From the NCBI GenBank assembly GCA_030583705.1, contig CP129471.1, positions 610,506 through 674,505 on the forward strand: a stretch of 64,000 nucleotides of DNA. The letters are read 5' to 3'. Under the pieces are notes generated by a model. That model did no database searches, was not told the DNA's origin, and worked only from the letters and a program-made list of their open reading frames with translations. This document shows, in pieces, positions 56,474 to 64,000 of this stretch. Both the position numbers and the translations under genes were made by a program. Within the stretch, counting starts at the first letter, position 1, and each line of letters starts with the position of its first letter. The stretch is from Patescibacteria group bacterium (GTDB taxonomy: Bacteria > Patescibacteriota > Patescibacteriia > Patescibacteriales > Patescibacteriaceae).

Positions 56474-57511
56474 TTAATCGTTCGTTATAATTTCATAAAA
56501 TCTTTGGGCTAAATTTTCTTCAGTTAAAGAAGCTACTCGCAGGCTGGCTTGTTTGGCTAAATCTTTTAGCAACTCTTCGTTTTGTTGAAGTTTAACAATA
56601 GCGTTAGCTACTGTTTCATTATCAAAAGAATCAATAAGTAAACCAGCTTCCCGCCCGATAATCTCATCAAGACCAAGATTTTTAGTAGCTATTACCGGCA
56701 GGGAATAAGACATGGCGGATAAAACATCGCTTAATTCATCAAGATTAAGTTCCCTTTGCGGAACCAAATAAAGATCCAAACTTTCAAACCAAGTTTGGGT
56801 TCGCCTATCTTCGCCAGTTAACCAAACATGCCCCTCTAAACCAAGTTTTCTCACCAACCATTGTACTTGTTTATGAGCCTCTCCTTCGCCAATAATCACC
56901 AACTCAACAATCGGACAAATAGAGACAGCAACCCCAATAGCTGAAATAAGTCGCTCATATTCTTCGGCTTTGGCTTGTTTTAAAACAGAACCAACTACAA
57001 AACGCCTTCTTTGCGGCTTAGCTAATTGACGATAAAGCCCTTCCTGATAAACCTCAGCTGGACGATGGGCTAAGGGTAACACAATCTTTTTACCTAAGTA
57101 AAGACCCTCGTCTACGGCCTTACCCCAAGACAAGACCAAAGCCAAACGAGAAAGTGGTTTTAACAAAAAACCCAAACTTCTTCTTTTGCTTGTTTCTTCA
57201 GTTTTTGGTGCCACTAACCAGATAACACGACAACCGCTTAAACGAGCCGGTAAGGTAATAATTAGCTTATCCACTAACCCACCGCAAACTATTGTTCTAA
57301 CTCCCCTAATCCATCTTTTAAAAAGTAAGACAGGCCAAAATAACACAACCCAAAAAGGCCATAATAATAAAGCAGACCAAAGAGAGTTAAACAAAAAAGA
57401 AGAACCAACTTTAATTAAAAGACCTCTTTCTTTTAAAGATCTTAAAAGATCTTTAAAAAGAGTTAAAGAAGCGAGTGAGCCGGGATAAATAATTGTTTTC
57501 TTAAAAGACAT
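56474..57511 (-). CDS. Glycosyltransferase, GT-B fold (GT4 type)
   Basis: A 345-residue enzyme from ATG at 57511; the frame runs on to a TTG at 57571, which is less likely. An N-terminal hydrophobic stretch (W-S-A-L-L-L-W-P-F-W-V-V-L-F-W-P-V-L) suggests membrane attachment. The C-terminal half has the GT4 donor-binding pattern: V-V-G-S-V-L-K, V-I-I-G-E-G-E, G-H-V-W-L-T-G-E, and the E-x7-E-like P-Q-R-E-L-N-L-D-E-L-S-D-V. It lies between the flippase and pseudouridine synthase genes; with the flippase it probably takes part in surface glycan assembly. Confidence 0.8.
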   Translation of the reverse strand: MSFKKTIIYPGSLASLTLFKDLLRSLKERGLLIKVGSSFLFNSLWSALLLWPFWVVLFWPVLLFKRWIRGVRTIVCGGLVDKLIITLPARLSGCRVIWLVAPKTEETSKRRSLGFLLKPLSRLALVLSWGKAVDEGLYLGKKIVLPLAHRPAEVYQEGLYRQLAKPQRRRFVVGSVLKQAKAEEYERLISAIGVAVSICPIVELVIIGEGEAHKQVQWLVRKLGLEGHVWLTGEDRRTQTWFESLDLYLVPQRELNLDELSDVLSAMSYSLPVIATKNLGLDEIIGREAGLLIDSFDNETVANAIVKLQQNEELLKDLAKQASLRVASLTEENLAQRFYEIITND

Positions 57512-57574
57512 ATTAATTATATATTTTATATATTTTTTTAACTTAATTTCCGATTTTAAAGATTTAATCAAAGA

Positions 57575-59014
57575 CTAAGGAGAAAATCTTTTGGTAAAAA
57601 AGTTAAGATCCTTAAACTTAAAACCACCAAGCCGATAAAGCAGTAAAAGATAAACAACCGCTCCGGAAAATATCGACAAAACCAAACTAAGAATAACGTT
57701 CTCTATTTGAGGTAAAATAATTATAAATAAACCCATAGCCAAAGAAGCTAAAAGAGCTTTAGCAAAGATTTTTCCATTAGGCTTAATATCTCCATAACGA
57801 CGAATTAAGCGCCAAGCCAAAATAAGGATAATAACTTCACTCAATAAGGTAATCCAAGCAGCAGCTGTGTAAGAATAAGTTGGAATAAGGAGTAGATAAA
57901 GAGCTAGGGCAACAAAAGCCGTTAAGGCATAGGCTGGGATCATTGACTTTTGTCGATCAAAACTAATCATAGTATAACTAAACAGTGCACTAAAGAAAAC
58001 TGCACCAGCCGCCGGCATTAAAACTTTTAAAATTGGTCCGGCAGCCACAAATTCATCTCCCGCCAAAAGCATCATAATCGGTCCAGCTAAAACAATACCT
58101 CCCACCACCATAGGTAGGGCAATAATTGCCGAAGCGTCAAAAGTTTTTTGCCAACCCCTTATGTAAGCCTGTTTATCCCCCGAAGCCCAACGAGCAGTTA
58201 AGATCGGCAAAACAGTCCCACCTAAAATAAAAGGTACTGTCACTAAAACATCAATCACCCGGTAAGCCGCACCATAAAGACCGACTTCATCTGGAGAACG
58301 AAACAAAGATAAAAGTAAAGTATCGGCTCGTAGGTAAATAAGATTAAGAGTAATGGTAATAATTAGAGGCCAAGATCTTTTAACAATATCTAACCAAATT
58401 TCTTTGTCATAGCGCCATTTAATTGAAGTATAAGAACGAGCAAAAAAATAATGAAAGATAAAAGAAAAAATGTTAGCCGCCGCCATGGCCCAAAGTACAC
58501 CACTTAAACCCCAATCAAGATAGATAGCGCCGGCCGTAAAAGCTAAAAGAAGTAAACGACTACCAGTTTCCGCATAAGCGATACGATCAGTTTTTAAATC
58601 TCTTTGAAAAAGACTAACAAAGGGTTGGCAAAGTAATATAAAGAAAAAGGCTACTCCGGCAATTAAGACTCCCTCTTTAACAGCCTGATCATAAGGAAAA
58701 AACCAAACCAAAAGAGGTGCCAAACCAAGACAAACAGCCGCCGTAACTATCCTAAAAGTAAAAAGATTGCCCAAGAGCTTACTTCGGTCGGCACCCGGCT
58801 TGCTAATCATTTGCGAAGTCACCATAGTTAAGCCAAAGTCAGCCAAAATTGAAAAGAAGGTAACAAAAGTCAGGGCAGTGATAAATTGCCCAAAACCATA
58901 GCTACCAAGATATCTGGTTACCAAAGCAACAGCGGCCAAGGCCAACAAAGTGCTTAAAATCTTGCCAATAACCTGGATGGCGGTATTGGAAGCGACGCGA
59001 GCAGATAATTCCAT
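57575..59014 (-). CDS. Polysaccharide flippase (Wzx/MATE superfamily)
   Basis: A 479-residue integral membrane protein with about 12-14 helices and the polysaccharide-synthase start L-S-A-R-V-A-S-N-T-A-I-Q-V-I-G-K, then T-R-Y-L-G-S-Y-G-F-G-Q-F. The end carries the YR-type basic cytoplasmic tail. Such proteins flip lipid-linked oligosaccharides to the outer face. It is followed by a glycosyltransferase gene on the same strand. Confidence 0.88.
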   Translation of the reverse strand: MELSARVASNTAIQVIGKILSTLLALAAVALVTRYLGSYGFGQFITALTFVTFFSILADFGLTMVTSQMISKPGADRSKLLGNLFTFRIVTAAVCLGLAPLLVWFFPYDQAVKEGVLIAGVAFFFILLCQPFVSLFQRDLKTDRIAYAETGSRLLLLAFTAGAIYLDWGLSGVLWAMAAANIFSFIFHYFFARSYTSIKWRYDKEIWLDIVKRSWPLIITITLNLIYLRADTLLLSLFRSPDEVGLYGAAYRVIDVLVTVPFILGGTVLPILTARWASGDKQAYIRGWQKTFDASAIIALPMVVGGIVLAGPIMMLLAGDEFVAAGPILKVLMPAAGAVFFSALFSYTMISFDRQKSMIPAYALTAFVALALYLLLIPTYSYTAAAWITLLSEVIILILAWRLIRRYGDIKPNGKIFAKALLASLAMGLFIIILPQIENVILSLVLSIFSGAVVYLLLLYRLGGFKFKDLNFFTKRFSP

Positions 59015-59108
59015 AAGATAGACTTTTTAGCCTGAGTTTAGTATACTGAATATATTACCATACTGCTTAGATAAAGTAAAAAAGCAGTATAATCATTATA
59101 ATAAACAT

Positions 59109-59507
59109 ATGTTAAATAAAATTATCTTTTCAGTGCTTGCTTTAATAATCGTTTTTAGCTTAAGCGCAATCTCAGTAGAAGCCCAAGGCGGCTTGCTTGA
59201 TACAGTTGAAAGGGGAGGCTTAAGCGAAGTCGGACAATACGGCTATGAACAAACCGGGCCACCCACCAAAGGCTTAATGGAAATCGTCGCCGGACTTATT
59301 CGTATCTTTTTGGGCTTTTTAGGTATAATCTTTTTTATTCTCTTTGTCTGGGCCGGTTTTCAGTATATGACAGCAGCCGGCAACGAAGAAAAAATCAAAG
59401 ATGCCAACGCTCGCATGCGCAACGCTATTATCGGCTTAGTTATTATTCTGTCTTCTTTTGCCATAGTAACTTTTGTAATAAGATCTTTGGCAAAAGCTTC
59501 AACTTAA
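59109..59507 (+). CDS. VirB2/TrbC-like small membrane pilin
   Basis: A 132-residue protein: signal peptide (about 1-25, ending V-E-A-Q), then two membrane helices (about 62-85 and 105-128) separated by G-F-Q-Y-M-T-A-A-G-N-E-E-K-I-K-D-A-N-A-R. This two-helix plan with a short polar turn is that of VirB2/TrbC pilins of type IV secretion systems; close relatives are frequent in candidate phyla. No other secretion genes lie next to it in the window. Confidence 0.7.
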   Translation: MLNKIIFSVLALIIVFSLSAISVEAQGGLLDTVERGGLSEVGQYGYEQTGPPTKGLMEIVAGLIRIFLGFLGIIFFILFVWAGFQYMTAAGNEEKIKDANARMRNAIIGLVIILSSFAIVTFVIRSLAKAST

Positions 59508-59528
59508 ATCGAAAATGATTTTCAAGAT

Positions 59529-60542
59529 ATGATAAAACCATCTTCCTTCGCCCGTGTTATTAGATACATTATTATCATCTTAGTCTGTTTTTCCTGGCTC
59601 TTTTTCCTAATGAGTTGGGGGCCGACTTATGAAAAAGATGAAATGGAATACGGAGTAACGTATTCAGCTAAACACAGCCGTAGCCTAGGTCTAGATTGGC
59701 AAGAAACCTACTTAGCTATTTTAGACGACTTGGGAGTTAAAAAAATGCGCTTACCGGTTTATTGGGACATAGTTCAACCAGAACCCGATCTTTTTGATTG
59801 GACGGAATTAGATTGGCTGATTGAGGAAGCAGAAAAAAGACAAGTTGAACTTATCTTAACTGTTGGACAAAGAGTTCCCCGTTGGCCGGAATGTCATCAA
59901 CCGGGATGGTCAGAAGAATTATCCACCGAAGAAAGACAAGAAGCTCTTTTAGAATATATTGGAGCTACGGTTACTCGCTATAAACAAAGAACCTCTGTTG
60001 CTTATTGGCAAGTGGAAAATGAACCGTTTTTAAAATACTTCGGCGAATGTCCGCCTCTTGACCCAACCTTCTTAGATAAAGAAATAGCTTTTGTAAAATC
60101 TCTGGACACTAGACCAATTATTGTTACCGACTCAGGCGAACTTTCGCTTTGGTTTCAAGCCGCCAAAAGAGCGGATATTTTCGGTAGTACTCTTTACCTT
60201 ACCACCTACTCAAGCGTTCTGGATCGTGCTATTCGTTACCCTATAGGACCGGTCTTCTTTAAAATAAAAAAGAATCTAGCTAACTTAATAGCTCATCCGC
60301 AAGACTGGATAATTATTGAACTACAGGGAGAGCCCTGGGGTAAAATCGCCTATCAAGAAATGACCCCCGAAGAAAGAGCCTATAGTATGAGTCCTGAGAA
60401 ATTTGATGAAATAAACCACTTTATCAGCAAAACCGGTTTTCGTATTTTCTATTGGTGGGGTGTAGAATACTGGTACTGGGAAAAAGTTACTAACGATAAT
60501 CCTATCTTTTGGGATAAAGCCAAAGCTCTATTTAAGTCTTAA
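59529..60542 (+). CDS. Membrane-anchored glycoside hydrolase-like protein
   Basis: A 337-residue protein with one N-terminal anchor helix (about 10-30) and an extracytoplasmic TIM-barrel domain of the GH5/GH42 (clan A) kind. W-Q-V-E-N-E165-P-F carries the acid/base Glu at the end of strand 4, and I-I-E-L-Q-G-E-P-W near 259-267 may hold the nucleophile. P-V-Y-W-D-I-V-Q-P-E-P-D near 76-87 is typical of the family. Substrate not known. Its neighbours are a small pilin and a ROK sugar kinase, hinting at glycan use. Confidence 0.78.
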   Translation: MIKPSSFARVIRYIIIILVCFSWLFFLMSWGPTYEKDEMEYGVTYSAKHSRSLGLDWQETYLAILDDLGVKKMRLPVYWDIVQPEPDLFDWTELDWLIEEAEKRQVELILTVGQRVPRWPECHQPGWSEELSTEERQEALLEYIGATVTRYKQRTSVAYWQVENEPFLKYFGECPPLDPTFLDKEIAFVKSLDTRPIIVTDSGELSLWFQAAKRADIFGSTLYLTTYSSVLDRAIRYPIGPVFFKIKKNLANLIAHPQDWIIIELQGEPWGKIAYQEMTPEERAYSMSPEKFDEINHFISKTGFRIFYWWGVEYWYWEKVTNDNPIFWDKAKALFKS

Positions 60543-60556
60543 ATAAAACATTATAT

Positions 60557-61438
60557 ATGACTCGCGCTAAACGCTATCGTTTGGGATTAGACATTGGCGG
60601 CACTAAAATAGCCGGTGTGCTTTTACTTAATAATAAAGTAGTGGAAAATTCTGTTTTAGCCACCCCCAAAGACACGCTGGATCACTTCCTTATCATGAGC
60701 CAAGCGGTTTTGGAGCCCTTGCTTCATAAAGTTGAAAAAAACAAAGGAGAAATTATTGGATTAGGAATAGGGATACCGGGTGTTATAGACATACCTAAAC
60801 AAAAAATAATCAATGTACCCAATGTACCAATCTTAAACAAACAGAAGCTAGGAGAACTGTTAAAAGAAAGATTAAACATGCCAAATCTGAATTGTCTAAT
60901 GGATAATGATGTTAATTGTTTTATAAGAGCCGAAGCGGTTTTAGGTGCCGGCAGAAAATCAAATAACGTCTACGGTCTGACCATCGGTACAGGTATTGGT
61001 GGTGGTTGGTGGTATAACGGTGATGTCTATTACGGTGCCTATAACGCGGCTGGCGAACCAGGTCATATGGTGATTGATGCAGATAATGGCCTCACTCTCC
61101 AACAAGCTTATAATAAACTTACCCAAAACAACGCCGCTACTCTAGCCCAAGAAGCTTATCGCGGAGATCGTCTGGCAGAAAAAAGTTTTGAAGAATTCGG
61201 TAAATATCTTGGCACAGCCTTAAGTACGATTGTTAATATTATAGACCCGGAAATTATAATTATGGGCGGAGGAGTTATGTCCTCGGGTGATTTATTTCTA
61301 ACAAGCGCCAAGGAAAGCTTGGCTAAATATACTTTTACCCCGCAAGCCAGAACAACCAAATTAGTTAAAGGTAAACTAGGCCCAATGGCCGGAGCTATTG
61401 GAGCAGCCCTTTTGCCTAAAGAAAAGTCTAAAGAGTAG
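60557..61438 (+). CDS. ROK-family sugar kinase
   Basis: A 293-residue kinase of the ROK family: D-I-G-G-T-K-I-A-G-V (12-21, phosphate 1), G-L-G-I-G-I-P-G-V near 70-78, D-N-D-V-N near 115-119 with catalytic Asp, and G-T-G-I-G-G-G near 144-150. The usual C-x-C-G-x2-G-C zinc site is not present; after A-G-E-P-G-H-M the sequence goes straight on to V-I-D-A-D-N-G. The likely substrate is glucose or an N-acetyl sugar. It follows the glycosidase by 14 bases. Confidence 0.88.
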   Translation: MTRAKRYRLGLDIGGTKIAGVLLLNNKVVENSVLATPKDTLDHFLIMSQAVLEPLLHKVEKNKGEIIGLGIGIPGVIDIPKQKIINVPNVPILNKQKLGELLKERLNMPNLNCLMDNDVNCFIRAEAVLGAGRKSNNVYGLTIGTGIGGGWWYNGDVYYGAYNAAGEPGHMVIDADNGLTLQQAYNKLTQNNAATLAQEAYRGDRLAEKSFEEFGKYLGTALSTIVNIIDPEIIIMGGGVMSSGDLFLTSAKESLAKYTFTPQARTTKLVKGKLGPMAGAIGAALLPKEKSKE

Positions 61439-61467
61439 CTAAATAATACTCAATAAAATCAATAGCA

Positions 61468-61495
61468 TAAACCCGCCAGGCGCCTGGCGGGTTTA
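61468..61495. terminator. Perfect 28-bp palindrome between convergent genes
   Basis: TAAACCCGCCAGGC and its reverse complement without a loop, between the ROK kinase and a glycosyltransferase gene. The A/T ends suit termination in both directions. Confidence 0.7.
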
Positions 61496-61529
61496 TTGAA
61501 AAAGAAAATTAAAAAGGCTACAAAAAAAT

Positions 61530-62339
61530 TTAAACCCTATTGGCTGGATTTTTTAATCCCCACTTTTTAAGATATTTTAACCAAGAAAGAATATGTTGCC
61601 TACCAGCCGAGTTAAAAGGAGAGGTATACCAAGGCTTGGCCGCACTTTGACGGTTATGATTATGGATAACTTTAGCTTGGGGACAATATACCACTTTCCA
61701 ACCCTTTACCCAAAAACGTCGCGCAAGATCAGTATCCTCAAAATATAGAAAAAATCTTTCATCAAAACCGCCCACCTCTTCCCAGGCCTTGCGTCTTAAA
61801 CAAAGACATGAACCTAATAACCAATCTACCTCCGTTACCGAATCTTTTTTAAAGTCACGAGTTAAAAAATTATCCAAAGCCTTTTTTCCAAAAGGTAATT
61901 TACCCAAAAAAGTCCGACGATAAAAAGGGGTTAAAAGATTATGCCAACGATAAGCAGAATCTTGCACACTCTGATCCGGATTGAATTGTTTAGGTCCAGC
62001 TAAACCTATTTCTTTGTCTTCTTCCATTAAACAATAAAGTTCGGTAAACATATCGGGAAAAGCCATGGTATCCGGATTCATGATAAAAAGATAATCCCCC
62101 GAAGCTCTCCTTAAACCAAGATTATTACCACCACCCATACCCAAGTTTTTTTCACTTTGGATAAAGATTGTTTTGGGATATTGCCAGGCGATAATTTCCC
62201 CTATGGTCTCGTCTGAATTGTTATCCACCACAATTACCTCTTTATGTAAATCGCCAAAATCAGCCTCTTCTATAGATTTAAGACAGTTAAGTGTTAATCC
62301 CTTACTCTTATAGTTAACAATAATAATTGATATATCCAT
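61530..62339 (-). CDS. Family 2 glycosyltransferase (rhamnosyltransferase-like)
   Basis: A 269-residue GT-A enzyme: S-I-I-I-V-N-Y-K-S (4-12), V-V-D-N-N-S-D near 37-43, N-L-G-M-G-G-G-N-N near 65-73, D-x-D motif M-N-P-D-T near 91-95 and E-D-T-D-L-A-R-R near 206-213. WbbL-like rhamnosyl- or galactosyltransferases look like this. It lies nine bases downstream of a second GT2 gene. Confidence 0.88.
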   Translation of the reverse strand: MDISIIIVNYKSKGLTLNCLKSIEEADFGDLHKEVIVVDNNSDETIGEIIAWQYPKTIFIQSEKNLGMGGGNNLGLRRASGDYLFIMNPDTMAFPDMFTELYCLMEEDKEIGLAGPKQFNPDQSVQDSAYRWHNLLTPFYRRTFLGKLPFGKKALDNFLTRDFKKDSVTEVDWLLGSCLCLRRKAWEEVGGFDERFFLYFEDTDLARRFWVKGWKVVYCPQAKVIHNHNRQSAAKPWYTSPFNSAGRQHILSWLKYLKKWGLKNPANRV

Positions 62340-62348
62340 AAAGCTAAA

Positions 62349-63398
62349 TTACCACCTGATTAAAAATTTTACAAGTCGCCAATAAAGGGCAAAAAAAGGA
62401 TTAATCATTCTCAGCTTCCAATCATCAATTTCTTGGTACCAAATATGTCCGCTGATCATTTTTATAATTTCTCTGTCTTTAACTAAGCGAGTTTTCTGTA
62501 TGGCTCGTCTCGCTTTAATTAAATACCGCCAAGTTTTAGGGGAAAGAAAATAAGCCCAAACCCTTAATTTTTCTCTCCACCAGCCACTCTTAAGAGCAAA
62601 AAGACCTAATCCAAATTCCATTAAAACCAGGGCTGGTATAATTAAAACAATGGTTAGACAATGATAATTTTTAAAAATTGTAATTAAGCGATTGCGATCC
62701 ATCCAATAATATTTTTTAACCGAACGAGCAAACTCATAATTATGAAAAACCAAGGCCCTAGGTTCAAGTCGGCAAGTCCAGCCTCTAAGCCATAAACGCC
62801 AACCCAAATCTTCGTCTTCATTATACATCCACATTTCTTCATCAAAAAGACCGACTTCTTTTAAAGCCTTGACCCTTAAAATAACCGCTGCCCCAGAAGG
62901 GTAAAAGATATCGCACACATCTTTAGGCAAGGTAGATAAAGGCTCTCTGTAACCTAGACAATAACCAAAACCAAGGAAATGGGATATGTTGCCAACACTG
63001 TTAAGAAGATGTCTATCCGGGTGAAGTAATAAGGCTGCCTGTATAGCACCAGCCTTAATATCAGAGTCCATAGCTTTAACCAAAGACTCCAAAGCCTTTG
63101 GTTCGATCTCGGTGTCCATATTAAAAAGTACGGCGTATTCATAATTTTTTTCAATTATTTCATGCAAGGCCGCATTATTACCACCGGCAAAACCGGCGTT
63201 ATCATTAAGTCTTTTAATAATCGCCTCAGGTGCCTCTTGGCGCAAAAAAGCAAAACTTTCTTCACTTGTTTCGTTGTCTATTAGATAAAGATCAAAGTCA
63301 ATAAAAGTCTGCGATCTTAAAGACGACAAACAAGCAGCCAAGTATTTTTTGGCATAATCTTTATAATTGGGACTAATAACTACCGCGACTTTTTTCAT
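62349..63398 (-). CDS. Family 2 glycosyltransferase with membrane tail
   Basis: A 349-residue GT2 enzyme: V-V-I-S-P-N-Y-K, L-I-D-N-E-T-S, N-A-G-F-A-G-G-N-N-A near 66-75, F-N-M-D-T-E near 91-96 and N-E-D-E-D-L-G-W-R near 192-200. After the catalytic domain, a hydrophobic stretch (T-I-V-L-I-I-P-A-L-V-L-M-E-F-G-L-G-L-F) anchors it to the membrane. Second of three successive GT2 genes. Confidence 0.88.
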   Translation of the reverse strand: MKKVAVVISPNYKDYAKKYLAACLSSLRSQTFIDFDLYLIDNETSEESFAFLRQEAPEAIIKRLNDNAGFAGGNNAALHEIIEKNYEYAVLFNMDTEIEPKALESLVKAMDSDIKAGAIQAALLLHPDRHLLNSVGNISHFLGFGYCLGYREPLSTLPKDVCDIFYPSGAAVILRVKALKEVGLFDEEMWMYNEDEDLGWRLWLRGWTCRLEPRALVFHNYEFARSVKKYYWMDRNRLITIFKNYHCLTIVLIIPALVLMEFGLGLFALKSGWWREKLRVWAYFLSPKTWRYLIKARRAIQKTRLVKDREIIKMISGHIWYQEIDDWKLRMINPFFALYWRLVKFLIRW

Positions 63399-63469
63399 AT
63401 AATATAATATCCTTTAAAATTATACCTTAAACTTATACAGTAAAGTCTTAATAACAAAATATAAATTAA

Positions 63470-64000
63470 TTAAGCCTCTTTTTCTTCTTTACTCTCCCCA
63501 CTCTTTAAAATTCTGGTTAACAATAGTCCGAAGAACCAAGCAAGCTTAAGTAACCAAACCCTCCAACCAGGCTGCCATTTTTTAAAATAAGTCAGCTGGC
63601 TATCTTTAAAATATTTCTGCGCCTTTAAACGTGGTAAACGGTTAAAACTTTGCCCGACATAATCAATGGCTTTAACGGATGAAGTATACCAAACTTGTCC
63701 GCCTCCCTCCTTAACTGTCCGACAGTAATCCACTTCCTCAAACCAAAGAAAATATCTTTCATCCAAAAGACCATACTTTTCCAAAGTTCTTTTAGGTAGT
63801 ACAAAAAACGAACCGCGCAGAGAATCAACAACCCTGTCTTGATTATAATCAAAGCCAGCGCAAAGATAACGGTTAAGAACAGAGGGTACAAGATGCGGAA
63901 TCTTTAAAATAATCATTAGTTGATCAAAAAAGGTCGGGAACCGTCTAACTTGTGATACAAGTTTATCCTCTTCATTAAGTAGTTTAACTCCAACCACGTC
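63470..64000 (-). CDS. Family 2 glycosyltransferase, 5' end outside the window
   Basis: At least 175 residues of the C-terminal half of a GT2 enzyme. V-G-V-K-L-L-N-E-E-D and S-L-R-G-S-F-F-V-L-P-K-R are followed by the F-x-E-E-V-D-Y-C motif and a membrane-active tail, all as in its two neighbours. The frame is open up to the window edge and lacks the nucleotide-binding start, so the true start lies beyond 64000. Confidence 0.8.
   Translation of the reverse strand, partial: DVVGVKLLNEEDKLVSQVRRFPTFFDQLMIILKIPHLVPSVLNRYLCAGFDYNQDRVVDSLRGSFFVLPKRTLEKYGLLDERYFLWFEEVDYCRTVKEGGGQVWYTSSVKAIDYVGQSFNRLPRLKAQKYFKDSQLTYFKKWQPGWRVWLLKLAWFFGLLLTRILKSGESKEEKEA

Noticed and set aside
1-64000. UGA recoded to Gly as in Gracilibacteria and SR1
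   Set aside because: RF2 is present and several genes (HIT protein, C39-like peptidase) end properly with TGA at family-typical ends.
1-64000. CRISPR array or insertion sequence
   Set aside because: No regularly spaced repeats and no transposase-like frame were seen. The only direct repeats of note are the hsdS-start copies and the tyrS leader units.

Overview
The window looks like a chromosome segment of a Candidate Phyla Radiation bacterium (Candidatus Patescibacteria, Parcubacteria-like). This is inferred from the gene set: several type IV pilin-like proteins with grafted LamG or Fibrobacter-paralogous domains, a ROK kinase next to a membrane-anchored glycosidase, FtsEX/DivIC, a ComEC split into two genes, a UvrC without its C-terminal HhH region, and a low-GC sequence using ordinary TAA/TAG/TGA stops. 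There is no rRNA, no CRISPR array and no insertion sequence. Promoters very often carry an extended -10 (TGnTATAAT), and Shine-Dalgarno sequences are rare. || Layout. 1-0.4 kb: 5' part of a tmRNA on the minus strand. 0.7-5.1 kb: dus, a HIT protein, a pilin-LamG protein, mnmA, superoxide dismutase. 5.2-6.5 kb: two translationally overlapping zinc-ribbon proteins and an RRM RNA-binding protein behind a long leader. 6.6-22.5 kb: envelope and surface block (PH-domain protein, 1187-residue subtilase, two pilin-like proteins, a secreted Fib_succ protein, ftsX-ftsE, an RlpA/D,D-carboxypeptidase fusion, divIC, a TSP3-repeat membrane protein) plus tRNA-Thr(CGT). 22.5-34.3 kb: one long minus-strand defence locus abutting the 3' end of tRNA-Pro(GGG): hsdM, an OLD-family ATPase/TOPRIM nuclease, a candidate HEPN protein, a C39-like cysteine peptidase, an unknown protein, hsdS, Fic, hsdR, a HARE-HTH/nuclease-like protein, a NERD protein and a YgjP/SprT-like metallopeptidase. 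34.3-34.6 kb: a strongly paired, unidentified RNA with its own promoter just ahead of the tRNA. 34.7-45 kb: ndk, ComEC-type beta-lactamase-fold protein, thioredoxin, uvrC, unknown small genes, a single-chain phenylalanyl-tRNA synthetase with a leader-peptide attenuator, a second Fic protein, argS, tyrS. 45.2-49 kb: nrdA-nrdB behind tandem NrdR-like boxes, then a histone-H1-like protein. 49.6-64 kb: ComEC membrane part, prfB, htrA, gap, a cytidylate-kinase-like protein, an rluD-type synthase, a glycosyltransferase, a flippase, a VirB2-like pilin, a glycosidase, a ROK kinase and three family-2 glycosyltransferases (the last cut by the window end). || The most unusual items are: (1) three near-identical copies of the hsdS translation start, each at the head of a different ORF in the restriction locus, as if accessory genes were captured as cassettes behind the hsdS start; (2) a mitochondrial-type one-chain PheRS preceded by a 12-codon leader peptide with two Phe codons and mutually exclusive antiterminator/terminator hairpins; (3) a 256-nt RNA closed by a perfect 18-bp stem, between its own promoter and tRNA-Pro; (4) a class Ic-type ribonucleotide reductase R2 (Glu for Asp and Phe for the radical Tyr); and (5) operator-like inverted repeats at both fic genes and at ndk. 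Everything was read by eye; no database search or folding program was run.
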